64,000 nucleotides of DNA from Fibrisoma montanum (GCF_003583365.1 NZ_QXED01000006.1:310001-374000), one strand, 5' to 3'. Counted from the first letter of the stretch, positions 7,948-16,752 are shown. Notes: generated from the sequence alone by a model not told the origin. Translations and numbers: made by a program.

Positions 7948-9487
7948 CGAAGACGAACGGGTAGCCGTACGACCGGGCTTGACACCCCTGCACTGGCTGC
8001 TGCTGGTGTCGGTGTTTATCATCGCTACCTGCGGCCTCATCTACGAGCTGGTTGCCGGTACGCTGGCCAGTTACCTGCTCGGCGACTCGGTCACGCAGTT
8101 TTCGACGATCATCGGGGCGTATCTGTTTTCGATGGGTATCGGCTCCTGGTTGTCGAAATACCTCGACGGCAATCTGATAAAATGGTTTATCCGCATTGAA
8201 ATTTTAGTCGGTCTGGTCGGCGGATGCAGCGCTCCTTTGTTGTTTGTTCTGTTCGAGTACGTTGCGTCGTTCCGTCTGATTCTGTACACATTGGTAGGCC
8301 TGACGGGGATTCTGGTTGGGTTGGAGATTCCGCTTCTGATGCGGATTCTGGAGAATCAGCTTACGTTCAAAGACCTGGTTTCCCGGGTTTTCACGTTCGA
8401 TTACATCGGCGCGCTGCTGGCGTCGCTCATCTTTCCCCTGATTCTGATTCCGCAGTTAGGGCTCATCCGGACGTCGCTGTTCTTTGGCCTGCTGAACATT
8501 GGTGTAGCGGCCTTTCTGTTGTACCGGTTTTCAGAAACCCGATCATTTCGCCACAGCTTCAGTTTTATTCTGCTGGCGTCGGTTGGGCTACTCACCACGG
8601 GTTTTGTCTACGCCGACCGCATCATGACCTATGCCGAAGGACTGGCGTTTCAGGATACGGTGATCTACAGCAAAAGCACAGCGTACCAACGGATCGTACT
8701 GACGCGCAACAACCGTGAATTACGGCTGTATTTAAACGGGAATCTACAGTTTAGTTCGGCGGACGAGTACCGCTACCACGAAGCGCTGGTGCATCCGGCC
8801 ATGCAGGCCCGTCCTTTCGCCAGCAACATCCTGGTGCTGGGCGGGGGCGATGGGCTGGCGGTGCGCGAGTTATTAAAATATCCGTCTGTTCAACGGGTTA
8901 CCCTGGTTGACCTTGACCCCGGCATGACGAAGCTGTTTCAGCAGAATTTCACGCTGGTGCAGTTGAATAACCGTTCGCTGCTGTCGCCTAACGTTCGGGT
9001 TATCAACAACGACGCGTTTACCTGGATACGGCAGGACACCACCCGCTACGATGTCGTCATTGTCGACTTCCCGGACCCTTCGAACTACTCGATTGGTAAA
9101 TTATACAGCACTACGTTCTACACCGAGCTGGAAAAACGGCTGGCTCCCGACGGGTTGGCGGTGGTGCAGTCGACCTCCCCCTACATAGCAAGAAAATCAT
9201 TCTGGTGCATAAAGAACACGCTGGCCGCCGTTGGCTTTCAAACGATTCCGTATCATACCTACGTACCGTCGTTTGGCGAATGGGGGTACGTGCTGGCGTT
9301 GCGAAATCAGCATTGGCGGGTCGGTGGGCCATTACCGAAAGGGCTGCGTTACGTTACCCCATCGACCATTCGCGACATGCTCTACTTCCCTCCCGATATG
9401 GCGGAGGTGCCGACGGAGGTGAATAAGTTGAATAATCAGGTGTTGGTTCAGTCGTTTGAAGAAGAGTGGGCACCGTATGGACACTAA
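7940..9487 (+). CDS. speE: Membrane-bound polyamine aminopropyltransferase (spermidine synthase homologue)
   Basis: Transfers an aminopropyl group from decarboxylated SAM to an amine acceptor. The 515-residue protein has an N-terminal domain of about seven transmembrane helices (1-225), known from the fused membrane form of spermidine synthase, and a C-terminal synthase domain. The latter shows the substrate-loop motif DEYRYHEALVHPA, the nucleotide-binding GGGDG (301-305), the acidic DLDPGM and the catalytic-type DFPDPSNY (376-383). The core residues look intact, unlike those of the SpeD-like partner. The ATG overlaps the DUF350 gene by 8 bp and the stop overlaps the next gene by 11 bp. The true acceptor cannot be told from sequence. 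Confidence 0.88.
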   Translation: MVSEDERVAVRPGLTPLHWLLLVSVFIIATCGLIYELVAGTLASYLLGDSVTQFSTIIGAYLFSMGIGSWLSKYLDGNLIKWFIRIEILVGLVGGCSAPLLFVLFEYVASFRLILYTLVGLTGILVGLEIPLLMRILENQLTFKDLVSRVFTFDYIGALLASLIFPLILIPQLGLIRTSLFFGLLNIGVAAFLLYRFSETRSFRHSFSFILLASVGLLTTGFVYADRIMTYAEGLAFQDTVIYSKSTAYQRIVLTRNNRELRLYLNGNLQFSSADEYRYHEALVHPAMQARPFASNILVLGGGDGLAVRELLKYPSVQRVTLVDLDPGMTKLFQQNFTLVQLNNRSLLSPNVRVINNDAFTWIRQDTTRYDVVIVDFPDPSNYSIGKLYSTTFYTELEKRLAPDGLAVVQSTSPYIARKSFWCIKNTLAAVGFQTIPYHTYVPSFGEWGYVLALRNQHWRVGGPLPKGLRYVTPSTIRDMLYFPPDMAEVPTEVNKLNNQVLVQSFEEEWAPYGH

Positions 9488-11123
9488 TTCTGACGCCGTC
9501 GGTCGACGGACGTTTTTAGCTCAGGCGGGGGCCGGTATGGCGGTTCTGCTGACGGGAGGTATTGGCGTATCGGGTTGTGCATCGGCTCGGTCAATCAGCC
9601 ACATCCAGGGAGGCATGGCGGGTGCGAATCACCAGTCGGGCCACCGCCTGCGGGCGATCAGTGAACTGGTCAGGCTTCCCGTTTCGGAGAAGCTGACGAC
9701 AAACGTGCTCATCGCAGGGGGCGGGATTTCGGGCCTCTCGGCTCGCCGTTGGCTGCAGCGGCAGGGCATCAGCGATACGTTACTGGCTGAGATGGACGGG
9801 CAAACCGGCGGCAACGCAGCGTACGGGCAAAATTCTGTTTCTGCTTACCCCTACGGAGCACACTACCTGCCAATCCCTGACCTGCGCAATCAGGAACTAC
9901 TCGATTTCCTGACCGAAAGCAGGATCATTACCGGTTCAGATGCGCAGGGCCTGCCCATCTACGACGACTACTTTCTGTGCCACGATCCCGAAGAACGGCT
10001 GTTTATCAACGGCTTCTGGCAGGAAGGGCTTGTGCCGGAAGCCGGCGTACCGGAAAGCGACCGGGACCAGATCAGGCGTTTTTTTCAGCTAATCGACCGA
10101 TTCAAAACAGCCAGGGGTTCGGATAACCTCGACGCATTTACGATCCCACTCGATCGATCATCTACCGATGAAACGTTTCGCCAGCTGGACCGCGTATCGT
10201 TTGCCAGTTACCTCGATACAGCGGGCTTTACATCACCTTACCTGCGGTGGTACCTGACGTATTGCTGCCGCGACGACTACGGCGCTACGCTGGAAACTAC
10301 CTCGGCCTGGGCGGGTATTCACTACTTTGCCTCCCGCAAAGGCCAGGCGGCCAATGCCAATGCGTCGTCGGTGCTGACCTGGCCGCAGGGCAATGGTTTC
10401 CTGGCTGACCAGTTACGGGCCGGAGCAGCCTCGCCAATTCGCCGGAATCTGCTGGTTTACGAGGTGCGACTGAACGATACCGGCGTAACTGTCGTGGCCT
10501 TTGACGCCACAACGAACCGGAACGTAGTGATCGACGCAAACAAGGTGATTCTGGCAACGCCCCATTTTATTACGAAACACATCGTTCAGAAAATAGCCCC
10601 CGAACGGAGTGCATGGACCGGCTTTCGGTACGCACCCTGGGTTGTGGCAAACTTAACCCTCAATGGGCTGCCGCAGGGCCGGGGAATGCCGCTATGCTGG
10701 GATAACGTTCTTTACGGCGCGTCATCGGTCGGGTATATTACGGCTAACCATCAGGATTTGCGGGACGGCCCCCGCAAGGTCATCACGTACTATAAGCCAC
10801 TGACGGATACCGAACCGGACGCAGCGCGTCGGCAAGCCTACGGCACCACCTACGAACAATGGCTGACACAGATTATGGATGAATTAGAAACGGCTCACCC
10901 GGGCCTGACACCCTATGTATCGGAGGCAGACATCTGGGTGTGGGGACATGGTATGATGGCTCCATCGCCGGGATTTGTGTGGGGAAACGAACGCCGTCAG
11001 GCCGCTCAGCCCATCGCAAACCGGGTGTTTTTTGCCCATTCCGATTTGAGTGGCGTTTCAATTTTTGAGGAAGCCTTTTACCAGGGCATCCGGGCGGCTC
11101 GGGAGGTAGCCGAAGCCGTATGA
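9477..11123 (+). CDS. Tat-exported FAD-dependent oxidoreductase (amine-oxidase-like), probable lipoprotein
   Basis: A flavoprotein of 548 residues from the ATG at 9477, chosen over an in-frame TTG at 9456. The N-terminus carries a twin-arginine motif (GRRTFL, Arg10-Arg11), a hydrophobic stretch and a lipobox-like VSGC with Cys34, so a folded protein is probably exported and lipid-anchored. The Rossmann motif AGGGISG (80-86) and the downstream TGGNA resemble the NAD(P)/FAD-binding amine-oxidase superfamily, which includes polyamine oxidases. Its place after the aminopropyltransferase suggests that it oxidises the product or a related amine; that is inference. Confidence 0.82.
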   Translation: MDTNSDAVGRRTFLAQAGAGMAVLLTGGIGVSGCASARSISHIQGGMAGANHQSGHRLRAISELVRLPVSEKLTTNVLIAGGGISGLSARRWLQRQGISDTLLAEMDGQTGGNAAYGQNSVSAYPYGAHYLPIPDLRNQELLDFLTESRIITGSDAQGLPIYDDYFLCHDPEERLFINGFWQEGLVPEAGVPESDRDQIRRFFQLIDRFKTARGSDNLDAFTIPLDRSSTDETFRQLDRVSFASYLDTAGFTSPYLRWYLTYCCRDDYGATLETTSAWAGIHYFASRKGQAANANASSVLTWPQGNGFLADQLRAGAASPIRRNLLVYEVRLNDTGVTVVAFDATTNRNVVIDANKVILATPHFITKHIVQKIAPERSAWTGFRYAPWVVANLTLNGLPQGRGMPLCWDNVLYGASSVGYITANHQDLRDGPRKVITYYKPLTDTEPDAARRQAYGTTYEQWLTQIMDELETAHPGLTPYVSEADIWVWGHGMMAPSPGFVWGNERRQAAQPIANRVFFAHSDLSGVSIFEEAFYQGIRAAREVAEAV

Positions 11124-12166
11124 AACAGCCGTGGATCAAAAGCCCGTGGTTCGACGGCCTCTACGTGCTGTCTCCTCCGTTTGTGGCGCTGCTGATTGTT
11201 TTTCTACTCCCCGATCGGTTCAAAACCACGGACGACATGCCCGTTATCGGCTGGGTAGTTCTGGTTCTGCTGATCGACGTAGCGCATGTCTACAGTACGC
11301 TGTTTCGGACGTATTTCAACAAATCACGATTTCAGCGCCAGCGGATACTCTTCCTGACGGTGCCGTTGCTGTGCTACGTCGCGGGGGTTCTGCTGCATAG
11401 TGCGGGGAGTTTATGGTTCTGGCGCTGCCTGGCTTACCTGGCGGTTTTTCACTTCGTTCGGCAGCAGTACGGTTTCATGCGGATCTACAGCCGCACCGAA
11501 ACCCGGCCAGGGTGGTCGGCCGCCCTCGATACGTGTATGATCTACACCGCTACGTTGTACCCCATCCTCTGGTGGCACCTAACCCCCGACCGGCATTTCA
11601 ACTGGTTTATAAACGGCGATTTTATCCAGGGCGAGTTTGCCGGGTTAAAATGTTTGGCTGAGGGCTTATACGGGTTGCTGCTGAGCACCTACGTAGTCAA
11701 AGAGGTCTGGTTGTGTGTTCACACCCGTTGGTTCAACTGGCCCCGCAACCTCCTGATTGCGGGTACAGGCTTTTCCTGGTACTTTGGTATTATCTGGTTT
11801 AACGGCGATCTGGCGTTCACCATGCTGAACGTTGTCTCGCACGGGATTCCGTACATGGCCCTGATCTGGATCAGTGATCGCCCCGGCGTATCGTCTGCTA
11901 AGCGCACCGCGGTCCGCTTCCGGGTATTGGCCGGACGGACTTGGGTAGTTTTTGTTGGTGTACTCGTTATCCTGGCGTATCTTGAGGAGGGTTTATGGGA
12001 CGGGTTTATCTGGCGCGAACACACGGCTGTCTTCGGCTGGTTTCAGGCCTTACCAGCCGTAACGGACCATCAGGTCCTGGCGTTGCTGGTTCCGCTGCTG
12101 GCCCTTCCCCAAATGACGCATTACGTGCTGGATGGCTTCATCTGGCGACGAAACCAAACGGCATGA
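11120..12166 (+). CDS. Polytopic membrane protein with conserved-looking His motifs
   Basis: A 348-residue protein with roughly eight or nine transmembrane helices. I do not recognise a named family. Histidines next to aromatic or acidic residues stand out: DVAHVYSTLFRTYF near residue 54, FHFVRQQYGF near 111, VVSHGIPYMALIW near 240 and MTHYVLDGFIWR near the C-terminus. Such spacing at helix ends recalls membrane di-iron or other metal-dependent enzymes such as desaturases or Blh-type dioxygenases, but I cannot assign it to one. The ATG overlaps the flavoprotein stop (ATGA), and its own stop overlaps the phosphoesterase start, so it belongs to the operon. Confidence 0.72.
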   Translation: MKQPWIKSPWFDGLYVLSPPFVALLIVFLLPDRFKTTDDMPVIGWVVLVLLIDVAHVYSTLFRTYFNKSRFQRQRILFLTVPLLCYVAGVLLHSAGSLWFWRCLAYLAVFHFVRQQYGFMRIYSRTETRPGWSAALDTCMIYTATLYPILWWHLTPDRHFNWFINGDFIQGEFAGLKCLAEGLYGLLLSTYVVKEVWLCVHTRWFNWPRNLLIAGTGFSWYFGIIWFNGDLAFTMLNVVSHGIPYMALIWISDRPGVSSAKRTAVRFRVLAGRTWVVFVGVLVILAYLEEGLWDGFIWREHTAVFGWFQALPAVTDHQVLALLVPLLALPQMTHYVLDGFIWRRNQTA

Positions 12167-12864
12167 AACTCGTTACAATTAGTGATATACACGGCCGGGG
12201 CGATTGGGTACATGTGGATGTAGCCGCCTACGACCGGGTACTCTTTCTGGGCGATTACGTGGATAGCCATTCGCTCAGTGACGGTGTGATTCTGAATAAT
12301 TTTCATCAGATCCTTAAGCTCAGGCAACGGTATCCCGAAAAAATTGTCCTTCTACTTGGTAACCACGACGCTCAGTACCTGCATTATCCAAAATACAGTT
12401 GCTCCGGTTTTCGGGCCGCCATGCAGCCGATGCTTACCGACCTGTTTCGGCACCATCAGGATGCATTCCAGGTAGCGTATCAGGAAAGAAGGTACCTGTT
12501 TACGCATGCGGGGGTGACCAACGGCTGGTTTACCAGGGCGAAACAACAACTTGACGATGCCACGATTCTGGACCGATTGAATAACCCGGAAACGGTCGCC
12601 GACGGTCTGAACCGGCTGCACCAGAACCCGGACTTTCAGCCGATTCTGTTTGAGGTGGCGCCCGTCCGGGGTGGAGACGACCCGTTCAGCGGACCGGTCT
12701 GGGCGGATCGATCCGAAACGCTGGCCGACCACCTGACGGGTTTCCATCAGGTAGTTGGCCATACGCCAATCAGTGATTTTAGAACGGTTGGCGACGAAAC
12801 GAGTTCCATTACCTATACCGACGTCTTGCAAACGCAGACGGCGTTTTATAATCTTGACCTTTGA
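12163..12864 (+). CDS. Calcineurin-like metallophosphoesterase (PPP-type)
   Basis: Predicted metal-dependent phosphatase of 233 residues. I chose the ATG at 12163, which overlaps the previous stop by 4 bp; an upstream alternative would extend far into that gene. The dimetal motifs are all present: DIH (Asp8, His10), GDYVD (30-34), GNHD (66-69), THAG and VVGHTPISD. The GD.VD, GNHD and GHTP pattern fits the PPP phosphatase or ApaH-like branch rather than LpxH. It has no signal peptide, so it is cytoplasmic. It is the last gene of the eight-gene operon; the substrate is unknown and may be a phosphorylated or nucleotide-linked metabolite. Confidence 0.85.
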   Translation: MKLVTISDIHGRGDWVHVDVAAYDRVLFLGDYVDSHSLSDGVILNNFHQILKLRQRYPEKIVLLLGNHDAQYLHYPKYSCSGFRAAMQPMLTDLFRHHQDAFQVAYQERRYLFTHAGVTNGWFTRAKQQLDDATILDRLNNPETVADGLNRLHQNPDFQPILFEVAPVRGGDDPFSGPVWADRSETLADHLTGFHQVVGHTPISDFRTVGDETSSITYTDVLQTQTAFYNLDL

Positions 12865-12865
12865 C

Positions 12866-12938
12866 GAACGTTAGACTAATAGACCTGGATGCTTCAGTAA
12901 ATAGAGCAGCCGTTCGGCCGTCCGATTGTCTAACGTTC
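12866..12938. repeat. 11-bp perfect inverted repeat after the operon
   Basis: GAACGTTAGAC (12866-12876) and GTCTAACGTTC (12928-12938) are exact reverse complements, 51 bp apart. The pair fills most of the 107-bp gap between the operon end and the BatA-like gene. There is no T-tract, so it is not a standard terminator. It may be an operator for the downstream gene or a mobile-repeat relic. Confidence 0.6.
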
Positions 12939-12971
12939 TGAATTAACCCATCGCTTCGGCGAACTGTCTGA

Positions 12972-15056
12972 ATGAGTTTCCTGTATCCGTCGTTTTTATT
13001 CGGTCTGCTGGCCGTTTCGGTACCTATCGCCATTCATTTATTCAATTTCCGCCGGACGCGTCGGGTGTTTTTCTCCAACGTGGCCCTGCTGAAAACTGTC
13101 CAGACCGAAACCAAGTCGTTTCGGCGGCTGAAACATTGGCTGATTCTGGTAGCCCGCTGTTTATTTCTGGCGTGTCTGGTGCTGGCCTTTGCTCAGCCTT
13201 TCATTCCCAGCAAAAATAAAATTGGGCTATCGAGGCAGGGTGTCACCAGCCTGTACATCGACAATTCGTATAGCATGCAGAACGAGCGTAACACAAAGCG
13301 GTATCTGGATATTGCTATCGGCCGACTCGACGAGTTGCTGACTCTTTTCCGCAACGCGGCTTCGCTTCAGTTGCTAACCAATGATTTTTCGGCGGCCGAG
13401 CAGCAGGCCGGCTCGTCGGAGGCCATCCGCGATCGTGTTACGTCAATACGGTTTGCGCATACCCCCCGCACCCTGGAAAGTGTGTACAGGCGGCAGCGTA
13501 ATCTGCTCAGTTCGCTTAGCCCCAGTGGCGGCAATCAGTTGTTCTGGTTTTCTGATTTTCAAAAAAGCACCGTTGGGGACTTATCCCGCCTACAGATTGA
13601 CACGACCGACCGGCTGTTTCTGGTGCCGCTGGATGCACAGGCAACTAAAAATGTGTACGTCGATTCGGTCTGGCTCAGTACGCCCTTCATCCGGGAAATG
13701 CAGAACAACAGCCTGAACGTCAAGCTCAGCAACGGAGGCCGGGAAGAGGTCCGCAACCTGCCAATCCGACTGTATCTGGATGATACACAGACGTCGACGG
13801 CATCGGCTTCCATTGCACCGGGTGGTTCGGCAACGGTTTCGCTTAACTTCAACGTAACGTCGAAGGGCTATCATCGCGGCCGGATTGTGTTTGAGGATTA
13901 CCCCATTACGTTCGATAACCAGTATTTTTTCGTCATCGAAGCGTCGCCGGCGGTTCGGGTCATGCACGTGTATGAACAACGGGCCAATACGGACTACATC
14001 AACACGGTTTTCTCGAACGACAGTCTGTTCGTCCGCCGTAGCTTCAACGCCCAGAATTTTGACGTTGGGCAGCTAAAAGAAACGGATCTGGTGGTGCTCG
14101 AAGGCGTTTCGCAGGTGAGCGGCACCCTGCGTAGTGAACTGGAGCGCTTTGTCCGGCAGGGCGGTAGTCTGGCTATCATTCCCTCGCCTTCGCCGGATGT
14201 CAGCAGCTACAGTCCGTTCCTGAGCGCGTTGGGCGTAGCGGGTGTGCAGAGCGTCGGGGCAGCCGGTGCCACGCCTGCGCTGCTACCTTTATCGGAACCC
14301 GACCGCCGGAATCCCTTCTTTCGGGATGTGTTCCAGCAGACGTATCAGTCCGATCCGCTGAACCTGCCGAGTGCAGCCCCCGTCTGGCGCTGGAATGGTG
14401 GCGAACGGCTGCTGAGTCTGCGCGACGGCAGTCCCCTGCTCACGCAGGTACGGGCCGGGCAAGGCTACGTATACGTGATGGCCAATCCGCTGGCCAGCCA
14501 GTACGGCAACCTGGCCGAACACGCCCTGTTCGTACCGGTCATGTACAAGATGGCGGCTTTGAGCGTCCGGCCACAACGGACAGCCTACTCGTTTGACGAG
14601 AACCTGATCTCGTTGCTCATCAGCAATCCATCCGAACGAGCGGTGTACAAACTCAAGCGTGATAAGCTGGAGATAATTCCCGTTCAGCGACTGGTTGGTA
14701 ATCAACTGCTGCTGGAAATGCCAAAGAGTAACGAACTGGCTACCGGTCAGGAAGTAGAGTCGGGCTATTACGAATTACAGCTCAACAACGGCCCCGGAGC
14801 CGGTAAAACGGAGCGCTTGCTGGCCCTCAATCATGGCAATCAGGAATCGGCGATGGATTTTTACTCGGCCGACGAGCTTCGCCGGGCGTTTGCCAACCAG
14901 CCGAACGTCGAAGTCTTCGACAGCATTCAGGATGGTGATTTTGTGCAGGTACTGGAGCAGGAAAATCTGGGCCGGAGCTTGTGGAAGTACTTCCTGATGG
15001 CTGCCTTGGCCTTCCTGCTGATCGAGGTAGCGCTGGTGCGGTTTATGAAAGGCTAA
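12972..15056 (+). CDS. BatA N-terminal domain protein, VWA-like
   Basis: A 694-residue membrane protein. The start MSFLYPSFLFGLLAVSVPIA and the IHLFNFRR stretch are the hallmark of the aerotolerance regulator (BatA) N-terminal domain, with two helices (about 5-22 and 56-79). The middle part resembles a von Willebrand A-like region followed by a glutamine-amidotransferase-like fold, an arrangement common in Bacteroidota next to MoxR/Bat genes. A final helix lies at about 672-690, so most of the protein is in the periplasm. No moxR or other bat gene is nearby. The role in envelope stress is family knowledge and weak. Confidence 0.8.
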   Translation: MSFLYPSFLFGLLAVSVPIAIHLFNFRRTRRVFFSNVALLKTVQTETKSFRRLKHWLILVARCLFLACLVLAFAQPFIPSKNKIGLSRQGVTSLYIDNSYSMQNERNTKRYLDIAIGRLDELLTLFRNAASLQLLTNDFSAAEQQAGSSEAIRDRVTSIRFAHTPRTLESVYRRQRNLLSSLSPSGGNQLFWFSDFQKSTVGDLSRLQIDTTDRLFLVPLDAQATKNVYVDSVWLSTPFIREMQNNSLNVKLSNGGREEVRNLPIRLYLDDTQTSTASASIAPGGSATVSLNFNVTSKGYHRGRIVFEDYPITFDNQYFFVIEASPAVRVMHVYEQRANTDYINTVFSNDSLFVRRSFNAQNFDVGQLKETDLVVLEGVSQVSGTLRSELERFVRQGGSLAIIPSPSPDVSSYSPFLSALGVAGVQSVGAAGATPALLPLSEPDRRNPFFRDVFQQTYQSDPLNLPSAAPVWRWNGGERLLSLRDGSPLLTQVRAGQGYVYVMANPLASQYGNLAEHALFVPVMYKMAALSVRPQRTAYSFDENLISLLISNPSERAVYKLKRDKLEIIPVQRLVGNQLLLEMPKSNELATGQEVESGYYELQLNNGPGAGKTERLLALNHGNQESAMDFYSADELRRAFANQPNVEVFDSIQDGDFVQVLEQENLGRSLWKYFLMAALAFLLIEVALVRFMKG

Positions 15057-15066
15057 TCAACACTTT

Positions 15067-16443
15067 TCAGCCTGCCAGCTCCAGCAGTCGATGCCCTTTC
15101 GGCACCGGCTGCAACTGCCCCTGTTCGTTCAGCAACCCCATGCGCAGCAGCCAGGCTTCAAATTCGGGGGCGGGACGTAGTTTCAGCAGGTCGCGGAGGT
15201 ACAAGGCATCGTGGAAACTCGTGCTCTGGTAGTGCAGCATTACGTCGTCGGCACCGGGAATACCCATGATGAACGTAACGCCCGCCGTACCGAGCAGGGT
15301 CAGCAGCGTGTCCATGTCGTCCTGGTCGGCTTCGGCGTGATTGGTGTAGCAGATGTCGACGCCCATCGGTAGCCCCAGCAGTTTGCCGCAGCAGTGATCT
15401 TCCAGCCCGGCCCTGATGATCTGTTTGCCGTCGTAGAGGTATTCAGGGCCGATGAACCCCACCACGGAATTGACCAGCAGCGGCTCAAACGCCCGCGCTA
15501 CGGCGTAGGCCCGCACCTCGCAGGTTTGCTGATCAACGCCCTGGTGCGCATTGGCCGACAGCGCACTCCCCTGCCCTGTTTCGAAATACATGGCGTTCTG
15601 CCCCACCGTACCACGCCCCAGCGACCGCGTTGCGTCGAAGCCTTCGCGCAGGAGGCTCAGGTTCACGCCGAAGGAAGCATTGACGCCTTCCGTCCCACCT
15701 ATCGACTGAAACGCCAGATCGACTGGAGCGCCCTGTTCAATCGCCTGCAGCGTTGTGGTCAGGTGGCTGAGAACGCACGATTGCGTTGGAATGTCGAATC
15801 GCTGGCGAATCTGGTCAATCATATCCAGCAGACGCACAACGGTCTGGATGTGATCCGTAGCGGGGTTGATGCCGATCACGGCGTCGCCGGAGCCGTAGAG
15901 CAAACCGTCAACGATGCTGGCGGCAATGCCCCGATAATCGTCCGTTGGGTGATTAGGCTGCAACCGGGTCGAAAACCGACCGCGCAGGCCGATCGTATTC
16001 CGGAAACGCGTCACCACTTCACATTTGGCCGCAACGGTAATCAAATCCTGATTCCGCATCAGTTTCGATACGGCAGCTACCATCTCGGGCGTCAGGCCGG
16101 GAGCCAGCGCCTGTAAGGTTGCCGTATTGGTCTGCTCCGACAACAGAAAATCGCGAAACCCGCCGACGGTGAGGTGTCGAACAGGCGCAAAGGCATCGGC
16201 ATCGTGGGTGTCGATGATCAGGCGCGTCACATCGTCCCGTTCGTATGGAATTACGGCTTCATTCAGGAACGTCGTCAGGGGCAAATCAGCCAGCGCCATC
16301 TGAGCCGCTACGCGCTCCTCGGCCGACCCAGCCGCCACACCCGCCAGTTGATCGCCTGACCGACCGGGCGTCGCTTTAGCCATCAGGGCTTTCAGGTCCT
16401 CGAAAACGTAGGTTGTCTGACGAACGGTATGGCGGTACGGCAT
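15067..16443 (-). CDS. eutB: Ethanolamine ammonia-lyase large subunit
   Basis: EutB is the catalytic large subunit of the adenosylcobalamin-dependent enzyme that converts ethanolamine to acetaldehyde and ammonia. The 458-residue length matches the family (about 453). Characteristic stretches include GLRGRFSTRLQPNHPTDD, VIGINPATD, GGTEGVNASFGVN and DICYTNHAEADQDDMD. The small subunit gene eutC, normally next to eutB, is absent on both sides: the gene runs into the BatA-like gene at its 3' end, and bTHX lies upstream. Either eutC is elsewhere or the protein has another role. Confidence 0.93.
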   Translation of the reverse strand: MPYRHTVRQTTYVFEDLKALMAKATPGRSGDQLAGVAAGSAEERVAAQMALADLPLTTFLNEAVIPYERDDVTRLIIDTHDADAFAPVRHLTVGGFRDFLLSEQTNTATLQALAPGLTPEMVAAVSKLMRNQDLITVAAKCEVVTRFRNTIGLRGRFSTRLQPNHPTDDYRGIAASIVDGLLYGSGDAVIGINPATDHIQTVVRLLDMIDQIRQRFDIPTQSCVLSHLTTTLQAIEQGAPVDLAFQSIGGTEGVNASFGVNLSLLREGFDATRSLGRGTVGQNAMYFETGQGSALSANAHQGVDQQTCEVRAYAVARAFEPLLVNSVVGFIGPEYLYDGKQIIRAGLEDHCCGKLLGLPMGVDICYTNHAEADQDDMDTLLTLLGTAGVTFIMGIPGADDVMLHYQSTSFHDALYLRDLLKLRPAPEFEAWLLRMGLLNEQGQLQPVPKGHRLLELAG

Positions 16444-16563
16444 GAGCTAAATTCTTGGTAAGCAAAGACTTCAGCCGAATGCACAGTTTCCGGCTGATAC
16501 ACCAATCAAACAAAAATCTCCTTAAATTGGTAATAAAAGTCTAATCAATCTAAACCAACCAAT

Positions 16564-16683
16564 ATGGGAAAAGGAGATAAGCGAAGCCGCCGGGGTAAAA
16601 TTACCATAGGGTCTTACGGGAAAACCCGGCCTGGAAAAACGCAGCAACCACCACCGCCAAAGCCCACTCAGGAAACCGCTTGA
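16564..16683 (+). CDS. 30S ribosomal protein bTHX
   Basis: A 39-residue, strongly basic protein beginning MGKGDKRSRRGKITIGSYGK and ending in a proline-rich tail. This matches the tiny ribosomal protein bTHX (Thx), which sits in the head of the 30S subunit and is common in Bacteroidota. The ATG at 16564 and the stop at 16683 define the gene, which is followed 25 bp later by a strong terminator on the same strand. It is diverged from eutB upstream. The short length makes it easy to miss. Confidence 0.88.
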   Translation: MGKGDKRSRRGKITIGSYGKTRPGKTQQPPPPKPTQETA

Positions 16684-16708
16684 CGGTTCATCAACGGTAA
16701 TCCGTGCA

Positions 16709-16747
16709 GGCATCGCCGACCTCAGCAGGTCAGCGATGCCTTTTTTT
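16709..16747 (+). terminator. Terminator of the bTHX gene
   Basis: GGCATCGC pairs with GCGATGCC and GACCT with AGGTC, with one mismatch between them and a CAGC loop; seven Ts follow. It lies 25 bp after the bTHX stop and just before the convergent esterase gene. Confidence 0.9.
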
Positions 16748-16752
16748 GAACT

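Noticed and set aside
11995-12162. Upstream extension of the phosphoesterase gene
   Set aside because: The extra 56 codons overlap the membrane-protein gene and do not look like the family; the ATG at 12163 overlaps the previous stop as elsewhere in the operon.
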